A stretch of 64,000 nt of DNA, taken from an uncultured Rhodospirillales bacterium (lineage in GTDB: Bacteria > Pseudomonadota > Alphaproteobacteria > Acetobacterales > Acetobacteraceae). How positions within the stretch are numbered: position 1 is the stretch's first letter; each line of letters opens with the position of its first letter. The stretch lies in assembly GCA_903893975.1 (NCBI GenBank), contig CAITOL010000168.1, forward strand, positions 1 to 64,000. The letters are read 5' to 3'. Both the position numbers and the translations under genes were made by a program. Of this stretch, positions 1-8,800 are shown piece by piece. The notes beneath the pieces were generated by a model that did not search any database, had not been told where the DNA came from, and saw only the letters and a program-made list of their open reading frames with translations.

Positions 1-284
1 ACCGCTTCCAGTTCCAGCCCGCTATTGCGCGCTTCGGCGCTAGGGGCGGCGATGACGGAGGCCATCTGTTCGTGGATGCGGGCGAGTTGGCTGGAGAGAT
101 TGGCCTCGCTGAAGTCCAGCAACTGCACAGTGGCGCTGATTTCCATGCTGAGTTCGGCGATCCGGCGGTCCACGAAGCGGCGCATTTCGCCAAACTGGTC
201 ACCGATTTCGGTGCGCATGGTGCGATAGAGCGCGTCGGTCGCCTGATCCGCTGGCAGCGCGGGCACCGAGTTTGTTTGCATCAT
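1..284 (-). CDS. CheZ-like chemotaxis phosphatase, N-terminal part (cut by window edge)
   Basis: The gene reads leftward off position 1, so only about 94 N-terminal residues are visible. Two adjacent ATG codons (284 and 281) are possible starts; AGGAG lies about 12 nt upstream. The visible part is polar and helical, with FGEMRRFVDRRIAELSMEI, a stretch resembling VQLLDFSEANLSSQL, and SGLELEAV at the cut end. This pattern, above all the closing LELEAV, resembles my recollection of alphaproteobacterial CheZ proteins, which dephosphorylate CheY-P. Function is therefore inference from a fragment. The chemoreceptor at the other end of the window shows that the organism is chemotactic, but the two genes are not neighbours. 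Confidence 0.5.
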   Translation of the reverse strand, partial: MMQTNSVPALPADQATDALYRTMRTEIGDQFGEMRRFVDRRIAELSMEISATVQLLDFSEANLSSQLARIHEQMASVIAAPSAEARNSGLELEA

Positions 285-350
285 GTCCACGCGTCGCTCC
301 TGCGGAAGGCTGTTCGGAGGCGAGTATGACCGCAGACGACTAAAACGAGG

Positions 351-1496
351 TTAACCAGCGCGCTGCGAGGCGCAATGGGGGGCGCGATGGGGGGCGCGAT
401 GGAACGCCAGGGCGTGATGCGGCTGCCAGGCCACTGCGGCGCTGCGGCCCGGATGTAGCCCGCCGAGCGGCGCCCCGGCCGGGCGTTTGATGGTGATATC
501 CACCGCATCCGCGGTGCCGGCGCCGAGTTGCAGCCGCAGGCGCAGCTGGTCGCCCTGAAAGACGATTTCCTGCAACACCGCGCTGATCGCGCCTTCCCCC
601 ATGTCAGTGGCCGAAATCGGCGCGACGGCGATGCGTTCCGGGCGGATGGCGAGCATGCAAGGCTCGCCGGCGCGCGCGTCCACGCACTGTGCCTCGACCT
701 CCGCGCCGCAGGCCAGCCGCACCCGGGCGATGTCGTCCTCCAGCGCCAGCACCTGGCCGGGCAGCAGGTTGTTCTCCCCCAGGAAGCGGGCGACGAACAG
801 GTTCTCGGGCGTGTCATACAGCGCCTGCGGCGTGCCGAGCTGCTGAATGCGCCCGCTGGCGAAAATGGCGATCCGGTCCGCCAGCGCCAGGGCTTCCGCC
901 TGATCATGCGTGACGTAGAGCATGGTGACGCCGAGTTGGCGGTGCAGATGGCGCAGTTCAGCCTGCAACTCCTCGCGCAGCGCCCGGTCCAGCGCCCCGA
1001 GCGGTTCGTCGAGCAGCACCAGACGCGGGTCGAACACCAAAGCGCGCGCCAGGGCGACGCGCTGTTGCTGGCCGCCGGAGAGCTGGCCCGGCAGCCGGTC
1101 CGCGAGGCCGGGCAGGCGCACCAGGTCGAGCGCGGCGCGTACTTTGCGGATCTGTTCTGCGTGCGGCACGCGGCGGACCTGCAACGGGAAGGCGATGTTT
1201 TCCGCCACCGTCATATGCGGGAACAAGGCGAAATTCTGGAACACCACGCCGATGCCGCGTTTATGCGCCGGCAGGCCGATGACCGAGCGGCCGGCGAGCT
1301 CGATATCGCCGCCATCCGGGCGTTCAAAGCCGGCCAGCATCATCAAGGTGGTGGTTTTGCCGGAGCCGGACGGGCCGAGCAGGGTGAGCAACTCGCCCTG
1401 GGCGACGTCCAACGTCAGGTCGCGCACCACGTCGGTGCGCCCGTCGAAGCTTTTGCGCACGGCATTGAAGCGGACCAGCGGTGGCGTGGGCGACAT
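351..1496 (-). CDS. ABC transporter ATPase of the PotA/FbpC type
   Basis: A 381-residue ATPase that would energise import of a polyamine, iron or similar solute at the inner membrane. Walker A is GPSGSGKTT (about residues 42-50), the signature is [15 protein letters not shown], and Walker B is LVLLDEP followed by the D-loop and the switch histidine in [15 protein letters not shown]. The C-terminal third (from about 240) is the TOBE-like regulatory domain usual for the family. The ATG at 1496 has GAGG five bases upstream. No permease or binding protein lies beside it in the window, so the partners are elsewhere or to the left. The extreme C-terminus is an odd His/Ala/Pro-rich tail encoded by a 12-bp tandem repeat. 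Substrate is unknown. Confidence 0.88.
   Translation of the reverse strand: MSPTPPLVRFNAVRKSFDGRTDVVRDLTLDVAQGELLTLLGPSGSGKTTTLMMLAGFERPDGGDIELAGRSVIGLPAHKRGIGVVFQNFALFPHMTVAENIAFPLQVRRVPHAEQIRKVRAALDLVRLPGLADRLPGQLSGGQQQRVALARALVFDPRLVLLDEPLGALDRALREELQAELRHLHRQLGVTMLYVTHDQAEALALADRIAIFASGRIQQLGTPQALYDTPENLFVARFLGENNLLPGQVLALEDDIARVRLACGAEVEAQCVDARAGEPCMLAIRPERIAVAPISATDMGEGAISAVLQEIVFQGDQLRLRLQLGAGTADAVDITIKRPAGAPLGGLHPGRSAAVAWQPHHALAFHRAPHRAPHCASQRAG
369..404. repeat. Three tandem copies of a 12-bp unit at the 3' end of the ABC ATPase gene
   Basis: On the plus strand the unit is close to GCGCGATGGGGG, present about three times with one or two changes. It is a multiple of three, so it adds the repeating HRAP-type residues at the C-terminus of the ATPase without shifting the frame. 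It looks like slippage-prone sequence and copy number may vary between strains. Confidence 0.6.
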
Positions 1497-1606
1497 GGAG
1501 CCTCATCAGATGTGGCGGTGGTGGCGCATTTGCCGTCGCCGGGCGGTTTCGCGCAACTACGGATCGTTGATATAGGATGACGCAGCCAATAGGAGGAACC
1601 CGCCAT

Positions 1607-2623
1607 ATGTCGACCGAAGCCACCGAACCCAGCGTGATTGCCCGTATCGATGGGCGGGTGGGCCGCATTCTGCTGAACCGGCCGCGCCAGTTGAACGCGC
1701 TGGATCTGGACATGATCCGCGGCATGCAAAAGGCGCTGGATGCCTGGCATAGCCTGCCGAGCGTGCATGCGGTGGTGATCGAAGGCGCGGGTGGCAAGGC
1801 GTTCTGCGCCGGCGGCGATATCCGCGCCATTCGCGCCCAGGCGGTGGCCGGGGAGACGGCGCTGGTGGAGGCGTTCTTTGCCGAGGAATACGCGCTGAAC
1901 GCCACCATCGCCGCCTACCCCAAGCCGTATATCGCGCTGATCGATGGCATCTGCATGGGCGGCGGCATTGGCGTGTCGGTCTATGGCCAGATGCGGGTGA
2001 CCACGGCGGACAGCCTGTTCGCCATGCCGGAGACGGCGATTGCGCTGTTCCCCGATGTGGGCGCCACCTACATGCTGCCGCGCCTGCCGGGGGCGCTGGG
2101 GATGTATCTGGCATTGACCGGGGCGCGGCTGAAGGGCGCCGATGCGGTGCATGCCGGCATTGCCACCCATCTGGTGGCCAAGGCGGATGTGGCGGCGTTG
2201 AACGCGGCGCTGGCCAGCGATGGCGCGGCGGCGGTGGCGGCGTTCGCCCAGGCTTTGCCGCCGTTCAGCCTGGCCGGGCAGCGCGCGGCGATCGACCATT
2301 GCTTCGGGGCCGACAGCGTGACCGAGATTGTCGCCCGGCTGGAGGCCGATGGCAGCGATTGGGCCAAGGACAGCCTGCGCATGATGCGCGAGGTTTCGCC
2401 GTCTTCGGTCGTCTGGTCGTTCGCGGCGGTACGGCGCGGGGCGGCGATGACGCTGGGCGACGCGCTGGCGGCGGAGCTGAAGCTGACCCGCACCACCACC
2501 CAGCACCCAGATTTCGCCGAGGGCGTGCGGGCAATGCTGGTGGATAAGGACCGGCAGCCGAAATGGCAGCCGGCGCGGATTGAAGATGTGGACCCGGCGG
2601 TGATCGCGGCGATTCTGGCCTAG
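1607..2623 (+). CDS. 3-hydroxyisobutyryl-CoA hydrolase / enoyl-CoA hydratase family
   Basis: 338 residues of the crotonase fold. The length and C-terminal extension suit 3-hydroxyisobutyryl-CoA hydrolase, which releases 3-hydroxyisobutyrate in valine breakdown, rather than a 260-residue enoyl-CoA hydratase. Visible landmarks are AFCAGGDIRAI (CoA/oxyanion loop), GICMGGGIGVSVYG (second oxyanion strand), and MPETAIALFPDVGATYML, which holds the Glu and Asp positions used by HIBCH enzymes. The start at 1607 was chosen because AGGAGG stands at 1591-1596; an in-frame ATG at 1577 has no ribosome site. The gene is divergent from the ABC ATPase and leads a rightward run with benE and a NUDIX gene. Confidence 0.85.
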   Translation: MSTEATEPSVIARIDGRVGRILLNRPRQLNALDLDMIRGMQKALDAWHSLPSVHAVVIEGAGGKAFCAGGDIRAIRAQAVAGETALVEAFFAEEYALNATIAAYPKPYIALIDGICMGGGIGVSVYGQMRVTTADSLFAMPETAIALFPDVGATYMLPRLPGALGMYLALTGARLKGADAVHAGIATHLVAKADVAALNAALASDGAAAVAAFAQALPPFSLAGQRAAIDHCFGADSVTEIVARLEADGSDWAKDSLRMMREVSPSSVVWSFAAVRRGAAMTLGDALAAELKLTRTTTQHPDFAEGVRAMLVDKDRQPKWQPARIEDVDPAVIAAILA

Positions 2624-2644
2624 CGCCTGTTGGGGTTCCTCGTC

Positions 2645-3811
2645 ATGCAGCGTGAGATTTCTGTCACCACCGTTGCGGCCGGGTTTCTGGCGACCTTCGT
2701 CGGATTTGCCAGCACGTTCGCGGTGGTGCTGCGGGGGCTGCTGGCGGTGGGGGCAAGCCCGGCGCAGGCGGCGTCCGGACTGATGGCGGTGACGATGCTG
2801 GCCGGGGCCGGGTCGGTATGGTTGAGCCTGCGCACGCGCATGCCGACGGCGATTGCCTGGTCCACCCCAGGGGCGGCGCTGCTGGCGTCGTCGGGGGCGG
2901 TGGCCGGCGGATTTCCCGCCGCCGTTGGCGCCTTCATGGTGTGCGGCGTGCTGCTCACGCTCGCCGGCGTGTGGCGGCCGCTGGGGCGGTGGGTGGAGCA
3001 GATCCCGCCCGCGCTCGCCAACGCGATGCTCGCCGGGGTGCTGCTGAATTTGTGCCTCGCACCGGCCCGGGCGGTGGCGCAGTCGCCACTCTACGGTCTG
3101 CTGATCGTCGGCGCCTGGGTGGTGGTCGGGCGGATCAATCGGCTGCTGGCGGTGCCGGCGGCGGTGGTGGTGGCCGCCCTGGTGATTGTTGCAACCGTGC
3201 CGCTGCCGGCTGCCAGCACGCCCGGCCTGTGGCCGGCGCCGATCCTGGTCTGGCCGGTCTTTTCCCTGCCGGCGATGGTCAGCATCGCCGTCCCGCTGTT
3301 TATCGTCACCATGGCGTCGCAGAACATTCCGGGCATGGCGGTGCTGGCGCTGAACGGCTTCCGCCCCTCGGCAAGCCGGCTGTTCCGCGCCACGGGGATG
3401 ATGAGCTTCCTCGGCAGTTTCTTCGGCGGACATGCGGTGAACATGGCCGCCATCACCGCGGCGATCTGCGCCGGGGCCGACAGCCACCCCGACCCGGCGC
3501 GGCGCTATTGGGCGGCGGCGTTTTCGGGTGTCGGGTATCTGGTGGTGGGGCTGTTCGCGGGCGCGGCGACGGTGTTCATCGGTGCGGCCCCGCCGATCCT
3601 GATCGAGGCGGTGGCGGGGCTGGCCTTGCTCGGGGCCTTCGGCAGCGCGCTGGCCGGGGCGACCGCCGATCCGGCGGAGCGCGAGCCGGCGATGGTGGCC
3701 TTCGTGGTGGCGGCCTCCGGCCTCAGCTTCCTGGGCATCGGCAGCGCCTTCTGGGGCCTGATCGCCGGCGGTGCCTTGCGGTTGGCGGTGCGAATGGGGA
3801 AGATGCGCTGA
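2645..3811 (+). CDS. benE: BenE-family benzoate/H+ symporter
   Basis: About 388 residues, almost wholly hydrophobic, with about eleven or twelve predicted membrane spans. Motifs match BenE: TPGAALLASSG, the PPALANAMLAGVLL loop, ASQNIPGMAVLALNGFRP, and GGHAVNMAAITAAICAG. BenE proteins import benzoate with protons, though many homologues are untested and may carry other aromatic acids. No benzoate-ring-cleavage genes are nearby. ATG 2645 is used here; TTG 2630 in the same frame would add five residues. It follows the hydrolase by 21 bp and is followed at once by the NUDIX gene (TGA, one base, ATG), so the three are probably cotranscribed. Confidence 0.87.
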   Translation: MQREISVTTVAAGFLATFVGFASTFAVVLRGLLAVGASPAQAASGLMAVTMLAGAGSVWLSLRTRMPTAIAWSTPGAALLASSGAVAGGFPAAVGAFMVCGVLLTLAGVWRPLGRWVEQIPPALANAMLAGVLLNLCLAPARAVAQSPLYGLLIVGAWVVVGRINRLLAVPAAVVVAALVIVATVPLPAASTPGLWPAPILVWPVFSLPAMVSIAVPLFIVTMASQNIPGMAVLALNGFRPSASRLFRATGMMSFLGSFFGGHAVNMAAITAAICAGADSHPDPARRYWAAAFSGVGYLVVGLFAGAATVFIGAAPPILIEAVAGLALLGAFGSALAGATADPAEREPAMVAFVVAASGLSFLGIGSAFWGLIAGGALRLAVRMGKMR

Positions 3812-3812
3812 C

Positions 3813-4415
3813 ATGACCGACCATACCCCCGTGAGCCCGAAAGATGCGGCGAGCCTGCTGGTGCTGCGCCCAGCCGCCGACACGCAGGTGTTGATGGGCA
3901 TGCGCGGGTCCGGCCATAAATTTATGCCCAACCGGCTGGTGTTTCCGGGCGGGGCGGTGGATGACGCGGACCACACCGCGCCGATCGCCCGCCCGATGCC
4001 GGAGCATGTGCAGGCGCGGATTGCGCGCAGTGCGCCGGGCAGCCTGGCGCATGCCATCGGGGTGGCCGCCGCGCGGGAGTTGGAGGAGGAAACCGGGCTC
4101 ACGCTCGGCCAGCCGCCGGCGCTGCACGGCTTCGCCTATCTCTGCCGCGCCATCACCCCGCCGCGCTCGCCAATCCGCTTCGATGCGCGGTTTCTGATTG
4201 TCGATGCAGCGCATGTCAGCGGCACGCTAGCGGGCTCGGGCGAGTTGGAGAACCTGCGCTGGATCGGGGTTGAGGAAGTGCTGGCGACCGATATTCCGTA
4301 TCCGACGCGCGGCGTGCTGATTCTGCTGCGGCAATGGCTGACGCAAACGCCGGAGCAACGGGCGGCGCAGGTGCTGGTGCCGACCTATCGGATTAAGGGC
4401 TGGGACCCGGAATAG
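3813..4415 (+). CDS. NUDIX hydrolase
   Basis: 200 residues. The NUDIX box is partly visible as AARELEEETGL, with the REXXEEXG core that binds the catalytic metal. FMPNRLVFPGGAVD gives the upstream PGG strand. Members of this subgroup hydrolyse nucleoside-diphosphate-linked compounds such as CoA derivatives; the substrate here is unknown. The ATG at 3813 starts one base after the benE stop. A metallo-beta-lactamase-fold gene faces it tail to tail four bases away; NUDIX/MBL neighbours of this kind are common in alphaproteobacteria, which suggests a shared housekeeping role. Confidence 0.85.
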   Translation: MTDHTPVSPKDAASLLVLRPAADTQVLMGMRGSGHKFMPNRLVFPGGAVDDADHTAPIARPMPEHVQARIARSAPGSLAHAIGVAAARELEEETGLTLGQPPALHGFAYLCRAITPPRSPIRFDARFLIVDAAHVSGTLAGSGELENLRWIGVEEVLATDIPYPTRGVLILLRQWLTQTPEQRAAQVLVPTYRIKGWDPE

Positions 4416-4419
4416 CGCC

Positions 4420-5241
4420 TCAGGCGGCTTGCCAGACCTCCCCCGCCTCCTGCGCCCGGCCCTCATCGCGCAGCTTGTGCAGATGGGCGATGACGCTGCG
4501 TTCGGCCATTTTGTGCAGGCGCGGGTCGACATTGGCGTAGAGCACGCTGACGATGCCCATGGTGGTTTTGGGCCCGCTGGCCAGGGCGGCGAGGATGGCG
4601 TCCTCGCGCTGGGTGCGGTGCACCAGCAGGGCGCGCACGAAGGCGTGCGGCCGGGTGATCGGCGGGCCATGGCCGGGCAGGTACATGCTGTCATCCGGGC
4701 GGGCGAGCAGTTTGCGCAGGCTTTCGAAGTAATGCGTCATGTTGCCATGCGGCGGGCTGACCACGCTGGTGGACCAGGACATCACATGGTCGGCGGACAG
4801 AACGATGCCGGCGGCGTTGGCGTAGCAGAGATGGTCGGACGCATGGCCTGGGGTGTGGATGGCGGTCCAGCCGGCGACGACATCGCCATCGGCCAGACCG
4901 ATATCGACGCGGACCTTGCCGTCTTGCGGGGTGTGCCAGCCATAAACCGGCGCGCCGGTGGCGGCTTGCAGCGCCGGCAGGCCATCGACATGGTCGGGAT
5001 GGGTGTGGCTGAGCACGATGCGGGCGATGCGGCCGCCGGTGGCGGCGAGCACGGCGGCAAGATGGGCGGCGCTGTCCGGGCCGGGATCGACGATGCTGAA
5101 CCCGTCCTCGGCTTCCAGCAGGTAGGTGTTGGTGCCGTGATAGGTCATCGGCCCCGGATTGGGGGCAACGATGCGGGCAATGCCGGGCGCAATCGGCAGA
5201 ACGGCGCCGCGCTGCGGTTCGGGTTCGGTCAGGAAGCTCAT
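4420..5241 (-). CDS. Metallo-beta-lactamase-fold hydrolase (LACTB2-like)
   Basis: 273 residues. The metal site HTHPDHVDG is present (H79, H81, D83, H84), with later ligands in TPGHASDHL, LSADHVM and YLPGHGPPI. The C-terminal 60 residues resemble the winged-helix-like tail of the LACTB2/YcbL-type group (HKMAERSVIAHLHKL). Enzymes of this group are zinc or iron hydrolases acting on thioesters or RNA; the substrate cannot be read from sequence. It converges with the NUDIX gene with only four bases between stops, and is divergent from the methyltransferase gene at 5325. Confidence 0.85.
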   Translation of the reverse strand: MSFLTEPEPQRGAVLPIAPGIARIVAPNPGPMTYHGTNTYLLEAEDGFSIVDPGPDSAAHLAAVLAATGGRIARIVLSHTHPDHVDGLPALQAATGAPVYGWHTPQDGKVRVDIGLADGDVVAGWTAIHTPGHASDHLCYANAAGIVLSADHVMSWSTSVVSPPHGNMTHYFESLRKLLARPDDSMYLPGHGPPITRPHAFVRALLVHRTQREDAILAALASGPKTTMGIVSVLYANVDPRLHKMAERSVIAHLHKLRDEGRAQEAGEVWQAA

Positions 5242-5324
5242 GTGGTTTCGCCCCGTGATTTTCCCCTTGGATGCCTGATAGATCGGGTTTCGGCAACCGG
5301 GCTGGTTTGTGCCATAGAGCGGCG

Positions 5325-6035
5325 ATGGAACTGAACGAATACGCGCTGATGGATGCGGCCGAGGCGGGGATGTGGTGGTACCGCGCCTTGCATGCCCGGC
5401 TGGGCACGGCGTTGGCGGGGGTGCGCGGGCCGATTTTGGATGCGGGCTGTGGCACGGGCGGCCTGTTGGCCGGGTTGCCGGGCGGGCAGCTTTTCGGGCT
5501 GGAATATGTCGCCGTGGCGGCGCGGCGGGCGGCGGAAAAGTCTGGCGCGCGCATTGCCTGCGGCAGCATCAACGCGATGCCGTTTGCCGATGGCAGTTTT
5601 GCCGCGGCGGTGGCGGCGGATGTGCTGTGCCACGAAGCGGTGGCGCCGGTGGCGGCGTTGGCGGAGTTGCGCCGGGTGTTGCAGCCGGGCGGGCGTTTGG
5701 TGGTGAATATGCCGGCCTATGGCTGGCTGGCCTCCGCGCATGATCGGCGGGTGCATAATGCACGCCGGGCCACCGCCGGCAGCCTGCGGCGCCAGTTGCA
5801 GGCGGCGGGCTTTGCCGGGGTGCGGGTGCGTTACTGGAATGCGTTGCTGCTGCCGCTGATGGTGGTGCAGCGCAAAGTGCTGGCACGCGGGGCGGCGGCG
5901 GCGTCCGACGTGGCCAATTTTTCACCTTGGTTGGATGCCATTCTGTTCGCGGTGACTGATATAGAACGCCGCCTGCCCGGCTGGTTTCCGGCTGGCGGCT
6001 CCATCCTGGCGACCGCGACGCGGCCGGAGATATGA
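5325..6035 (+). CDS. Class I SAM-dependent methyltransferase
   Basis: 236 residues from ATG 5325, about 80 bp beyond the divergent start of the MBL gene. Motif I is ILDAGCGTGGLLAGLPGG, with the acidic residue of the next strand in FGLEYV and a motif II-like stretch AAVAADVLCHEAVAPVAALAELRRVLQPGGRLV. The fold is therefore clear, the acceptor is not. It lies 13 bp upstream of a lipid-linked-sugar type glycosyltransferase, so methylation of a glycan, lipid carrier or aglycone is a reasonable guess. Confidence 0.82.
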   Translation: MELNEYALMDAAEAGMWWYRALHARLGTALAGVRGPILDAGCGTGGLLAGLPGGQLFGLEYVAVAARRAAEKSGARIACGSINAMPFADGSFAAAVAADVLCHEAVAPVAALAELRRVLQPGGRLVVNMPAYGWLASAHDRRVHNARRATAGSLRRQLQAAGFAGVRVRYWNALLLPLMVVQRKVLARGAAAASDVANFSPWLDAILFAVTDIERRLPGWFPAGGSILATATRPEI

Positions 6036-6048
6036 GGATTTTGTCCAG

Positions 6049-7002
6049 ATGACGGAAGTTGAAGCGCCGCGCTACGGATTGTCGATCGTGGTGCCGGTTT
6101 ATCGCGGGGCGGCGACGGTGGGCCTGCTGGTGGAAGCGCTGGCGGCGTTGCGGCCGGCGGGCGGGATGGAGGTCGTGCTGGTCAATGACGGCAGCCCGGA
6201 CAATTCCGCCGAGGTGTGCGAGGCGCTGCTGGCGACGGCGCAGCTGCCGCTGGTGTACGTGGAGCATAGCCGCAATTTCGGCGAGCATAACGCGGTGATG
6301 TCCGGCCTGCGGGTGGCGCGCGGGGCGTATGTGATCACTATGGACGACGATTTGCAGAACCCGCCAGAGGAGGTGGTGCGGCTGTATGACCATGCCCGGC
6401 TGGGCGGATGGGATGTGGTCTACACCCGCTATGCGGAGAAGAAGCACGCCGCCTGGCGCAACCTGGGCAGCGCGTTCGCCAACCAGGTGGCGGATTGGCT
6501 GCTGGATAAGCCGAAGGGGCTGTACCTGTCATCCTTCCGCTGCATGTCCGCCTTGGTGGTGCAGGCGGTGACCCGCTATGCCGGGCCGTATCCGTATGTG
6601 GATGGGCTGATCATGCAGGTGACGCAGCGGATCGACAGTATCGAGGTGCGGCATTTGCCGCGGGCGGAAGGCCGCTCCAACTACACGATGCGCCGGCTGG
6701 TGCGGCTGTGGCTGAACCTGGCGACCAGTTTCTCGCTGGCGCCGTTGCGGCTGGCGGTGTTTGTCGGGCTGGGCATGGCGGCGCTGGGCGTGGTGGGCGC
6801 GGTGGCGACGATTGCCGAGGCGCTGACCACGCATGCGACCCCGTCCGGCTGGGCGTCGATGATGACGGTGCTGCTGCTGGTCAGCGGGGTGCAGGCGATC
6901 ATGCTCGGGGTGATGGGCGAATATCTCGGCCGCACCTTCCTGTCCGCCAACGGCAAGCCGCAGGGCAATGTGCGCAAGATCGCGCGTGGCGGTGCGGCAT
7001 GA
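6049..7002 (+). CDS. Family 2 glycosyltransferase, ArnC/GtrB/dolichol-phosphate-mannose-synthase type
   Basis: 317 residues. The N-terminal GT-A domain shows LSIVVPVYRG, VLVNDGSPDNS (nucleotide-sugar site), FGEHNAVMSGLRVARG and the metal-binding TMDDDLQNPP. Two hydrophobic spans near the C-terminus (about 230-260 and 268-290) match membrane GT2 enzymes that load a sugar onto undecaprenyl phosphate. The stop overlaps the start of an SMR-type transporter by four bases (ATGA at 6999-7002), the same pairing as ArnC with the ArnE/ArnF flippase. The sugar is unknown. Confidence 0.87.
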   Translation: MTEVEAPRYGLSIVVPVYRGAATVGLLVEALAALRPAGGMEVVLVNDGSPDNSAEVCEALLATAQLPLVYVEHSRNFGEHNAVMSGLRVARGAYVITMDDDLQNPPEEVVRLYDHARLGGWDVVYTRYAEKKHAAWRNLGSAFANQVADWLLDKPKGLYLSSFRCMSALVVQAVTRYAGPYPYVDGLIMQVTQRIDSIEVRHLPRAEGRSNYTMRRLVRLWLNLATSFSLAPLRLAVFVGLGMAALGVVGAVATIAEALTTHATPSGWASMMTVLLLVSGVQAIMLGVMGEYLGRTFLSANGKPQGNVRKIARGGAA

Positions 7003-7331
7003 TGCCGTTCTGGCTGGCATTGGCGGCGGCGATTTCCACCAGCCTGCTGGGCCAGAGCCTGCTGAAGGCGGGCGCGGGGGCGGGCAGCTTCGTGGCGCAG
7101 CTGTTCGACTGGCACACGATGGTGGGCTTTGTGCTGTATGGCGGGGCGGCGGTGCTCTACATCGTCGCGCTGCGGCGCATCCCGATGTCGGTGGCGTTGC
7201 CGTGCACGGCGGTGTCGTACGTGGCGGCGGCGGCGATCGGGCATTTCGTGTTCGGCGAGGCGTTTGGGCTGATGCACATGGCCGGGTTGGGATTTATTGT
7301 GTTTGGGGTGTGTGTGCTGGCGTTGGCTTAG
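6999..7331 (+). CDS. Small four-helix membrane protein, SMR/ArnE-like flippase subunit
   Basis: 110 residues with four hydrophobic helices, the size and layout of EmrE and ArnE/ArnF. LLGQSLLKAGAG at the end of helix 1, LYIVALRRIPMSVALP in the middle, and a final GLGFIVFGVCVLAL helix fit the family. Since it is translationally coupled to a GT2 that probably makes a lipid-linked sugar, the likely job is flipping that lipid to the periplasmic face rather than drug efflux. No second subunit is seen. The start at 6999 was preferred over 7002 because of the ATGA overlap. Its stop overlaps by four bases with the stop of the convergent TPR gene. Confidence 0.75.
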   Translation: MMPFWLALAAAISTSLLGQSLLKAGAGAGSFVAQLFDWHTMVGFVLYGGAAVLYIVALRRIPMSVALPCTAVSYVAAAAIGHFVFGEAFGLMHMAGLGFIVFGVCVLALA

Positions 7332-8746
7332 GCGGAGATGCGGTCTTTGAGCGCCTGCGCCACATCCGCCACCACCGTCGGCCAATCCCCCGGCACCGGT
7401 TGGCGGAACAGGCGTAGGGTGGGATACCACGGCGAGTCCGCACGCTGCTTCATCCAACGCCAGCAGCCATCGTAACGATCCAACAGCCAGACCGGGCGGC
7501 CGAGGCTGCCCGCCAGATGCAGCATGGCGGTATCGACGGAAATCACCAGGTCGCACGCCGCGGCCAGCGCGGCGGTATCGGCGAAGTCGTCCATTTCCGT
7601 CATTGCATCGAAAACCGGCAGTCCAGAACTGGCAATTTGTCCGGCGGCGGCACCGTTTTGCAGGCTGACAAGCCGGATATTGGCCAAACCCGCCAGCGGC
7701 GCCAAATCGGCCAACGCCATGGACCGGCGGCGATCCATCGCCGCCTGTTCCGGGTCATTCAGCCGTGGCGCCCCAGCCCAGGCCAGCCCGACCACGAAGG
7801 CCCCATCCGGGGCAATGCGGGCGCGCCAGGCGGCGACGCGGTCGGGCGCAGCCTGTAGCGGCAAGGGCGGCGGCACGCTGGTCAATCCCGTCCCGAACAA
7901 GCGTGGCAAACTCAGCAGGGAACAGCGCAAATCGTAACGTGGCAGCGGTGCGGCCACATCCACCACCTCCAGCCCCGGCAATTGGCCCAGCAGGCGCAGA
8001 AGCGGACGATGCGCGCGCAGCACCACGTGACCGCCGCGTTGCAAGATCAACGGCACGTAGCGGGCAAATTGCAGAATATCGCCGTAACCACCTTCCTCCT
8101 GCACCAGCACCCGCCGGCCATACAGCGGCTCCCCCCGCCACGGCGCGCCGGGCAGCACAGATTTGCGCCGATCCGGTGCGGCCGCCCGCCACTCCAACTC
8201 AGCCCAGCCTTCATCAAACTGACCGGCTGCGAGCAGCCCATGCGCCAAATTCACATGCGCCACCGGGCAAGCCGGCGTGGCGGCAACACCGGCGCGAAAG
8301 CAGGCAATCGCCGGCGCCATATGGCCGAGCGCCTGCAAGCTCAACCCCAGCCCGGCCAGCGGGTCGGCCGCCTGCGGCGCACGGGTCAGCGCGGCCCGAA
8401 ACGCGGCAATGGCGTCGGCGTGGCGGCCAAGGCCATGCAACGCATTACCCAAATTGGTCAGCGCGGCGACATGGTCCGGGGCGATTTGCAGCGCCGCCCG
8501 GCACAGCGCCTCGGCCTGGGTCAAATGGCCTTCGATATTGCACAGCGCCGCCAGATTGCTGGCTGCGTCTGCCTGCATCGGATCGAGCCGCATGGCCGCG
8601 CCGAACGCCTTGGCCGCCGCCGCGCGGTCACCGCGCTCCGCCGCCGCCACGCCATGCTGCAATTGCAGCCGCGCCAGTTCGGCGCCGCTGGCCGGGGGTT
8701 CGGGGATAGCTTGGTTTAGGGTAAGATCTGCAAGCGAGTACGACAT
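7328..8746 (-). CDS. TPR-repeat protein with a C-terminal glycosyltransferase-like domain
   Basis: 472 residues. Residues about 20-190 form roughly five tetratricopeptide repeats (AAAKAFGAAMRLDPMQADAA, then LTNLGNALHGLGRHADAIAA). From about 200 the pattern changes to a Rossmann-like region with VLVQEEGGYGDILQFARYVP and a late CDLVISVDTAMLHLAGSLG segment, which resembles the nucleotide-sugar site of GT9/heptosyltransferase-like domains in bacterial TPR glycosyltransferases. A role in protein or surface glycan glycosylation is inference. It is divergent from a second TPR glycosyltransferase, with 54 bp between the starts, and overlaps tail to tail with the SMR gene. Confidence 0.8.
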   Translation of the reverse strand: MSYSLADLTLNQAIPEPPASGAELARLQLQHGVAAAERGDRAAAAKAFGAAMRLDPMQADAASNLAALCNIEGHLTQAEALCRAALQIAPDHVAALTNLGNALHGLGRHADAIAAFRAALTRAPQAADPLAGLGLSLQALGHMAPAIACFRAGVAATPACPVAHVNLAHGLLAAGQFDEGWAELEWRAAAPDRRKSVLPGAPWRGEPLYGRRVLVQEEGGYGDILQFARYVPLILQRGGHVVLRAHRPLLRLLGQLPGLEVVDVAAPLPRYDLRCSLLSLPRLFGTGLTSVPPPLPLQAAPDRVAAWRARIAPDGAFVVGLAWAGAPRLNDPEQAAMDRRRSMALADLAPLAGLANIRLVSLQNGAAAGQIASSGLPVFDAMTEMDDFADTAALAAACDLVISVDTAMLHLAGSLGRPVWLLDRYDGCWRWMKQRADSPWYPTLRLFRQPVPGDWPTVVADVAQALKDRISA

Positions 8747-8800
8747 CGCCCCAGGCTAGTCGCCAGATATGAACAGAGATTAAAGCAGGATGCGCATGGT

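Noticed and set aside
1415-4102. An 895-codon open frame opposite the hydrolase and benE genes
   Set aside because: It is Arg/His/Gln-rich, lacks any domain pattern, and covers three clear genes on the other strand. GC-rich DNA often opens such frames.
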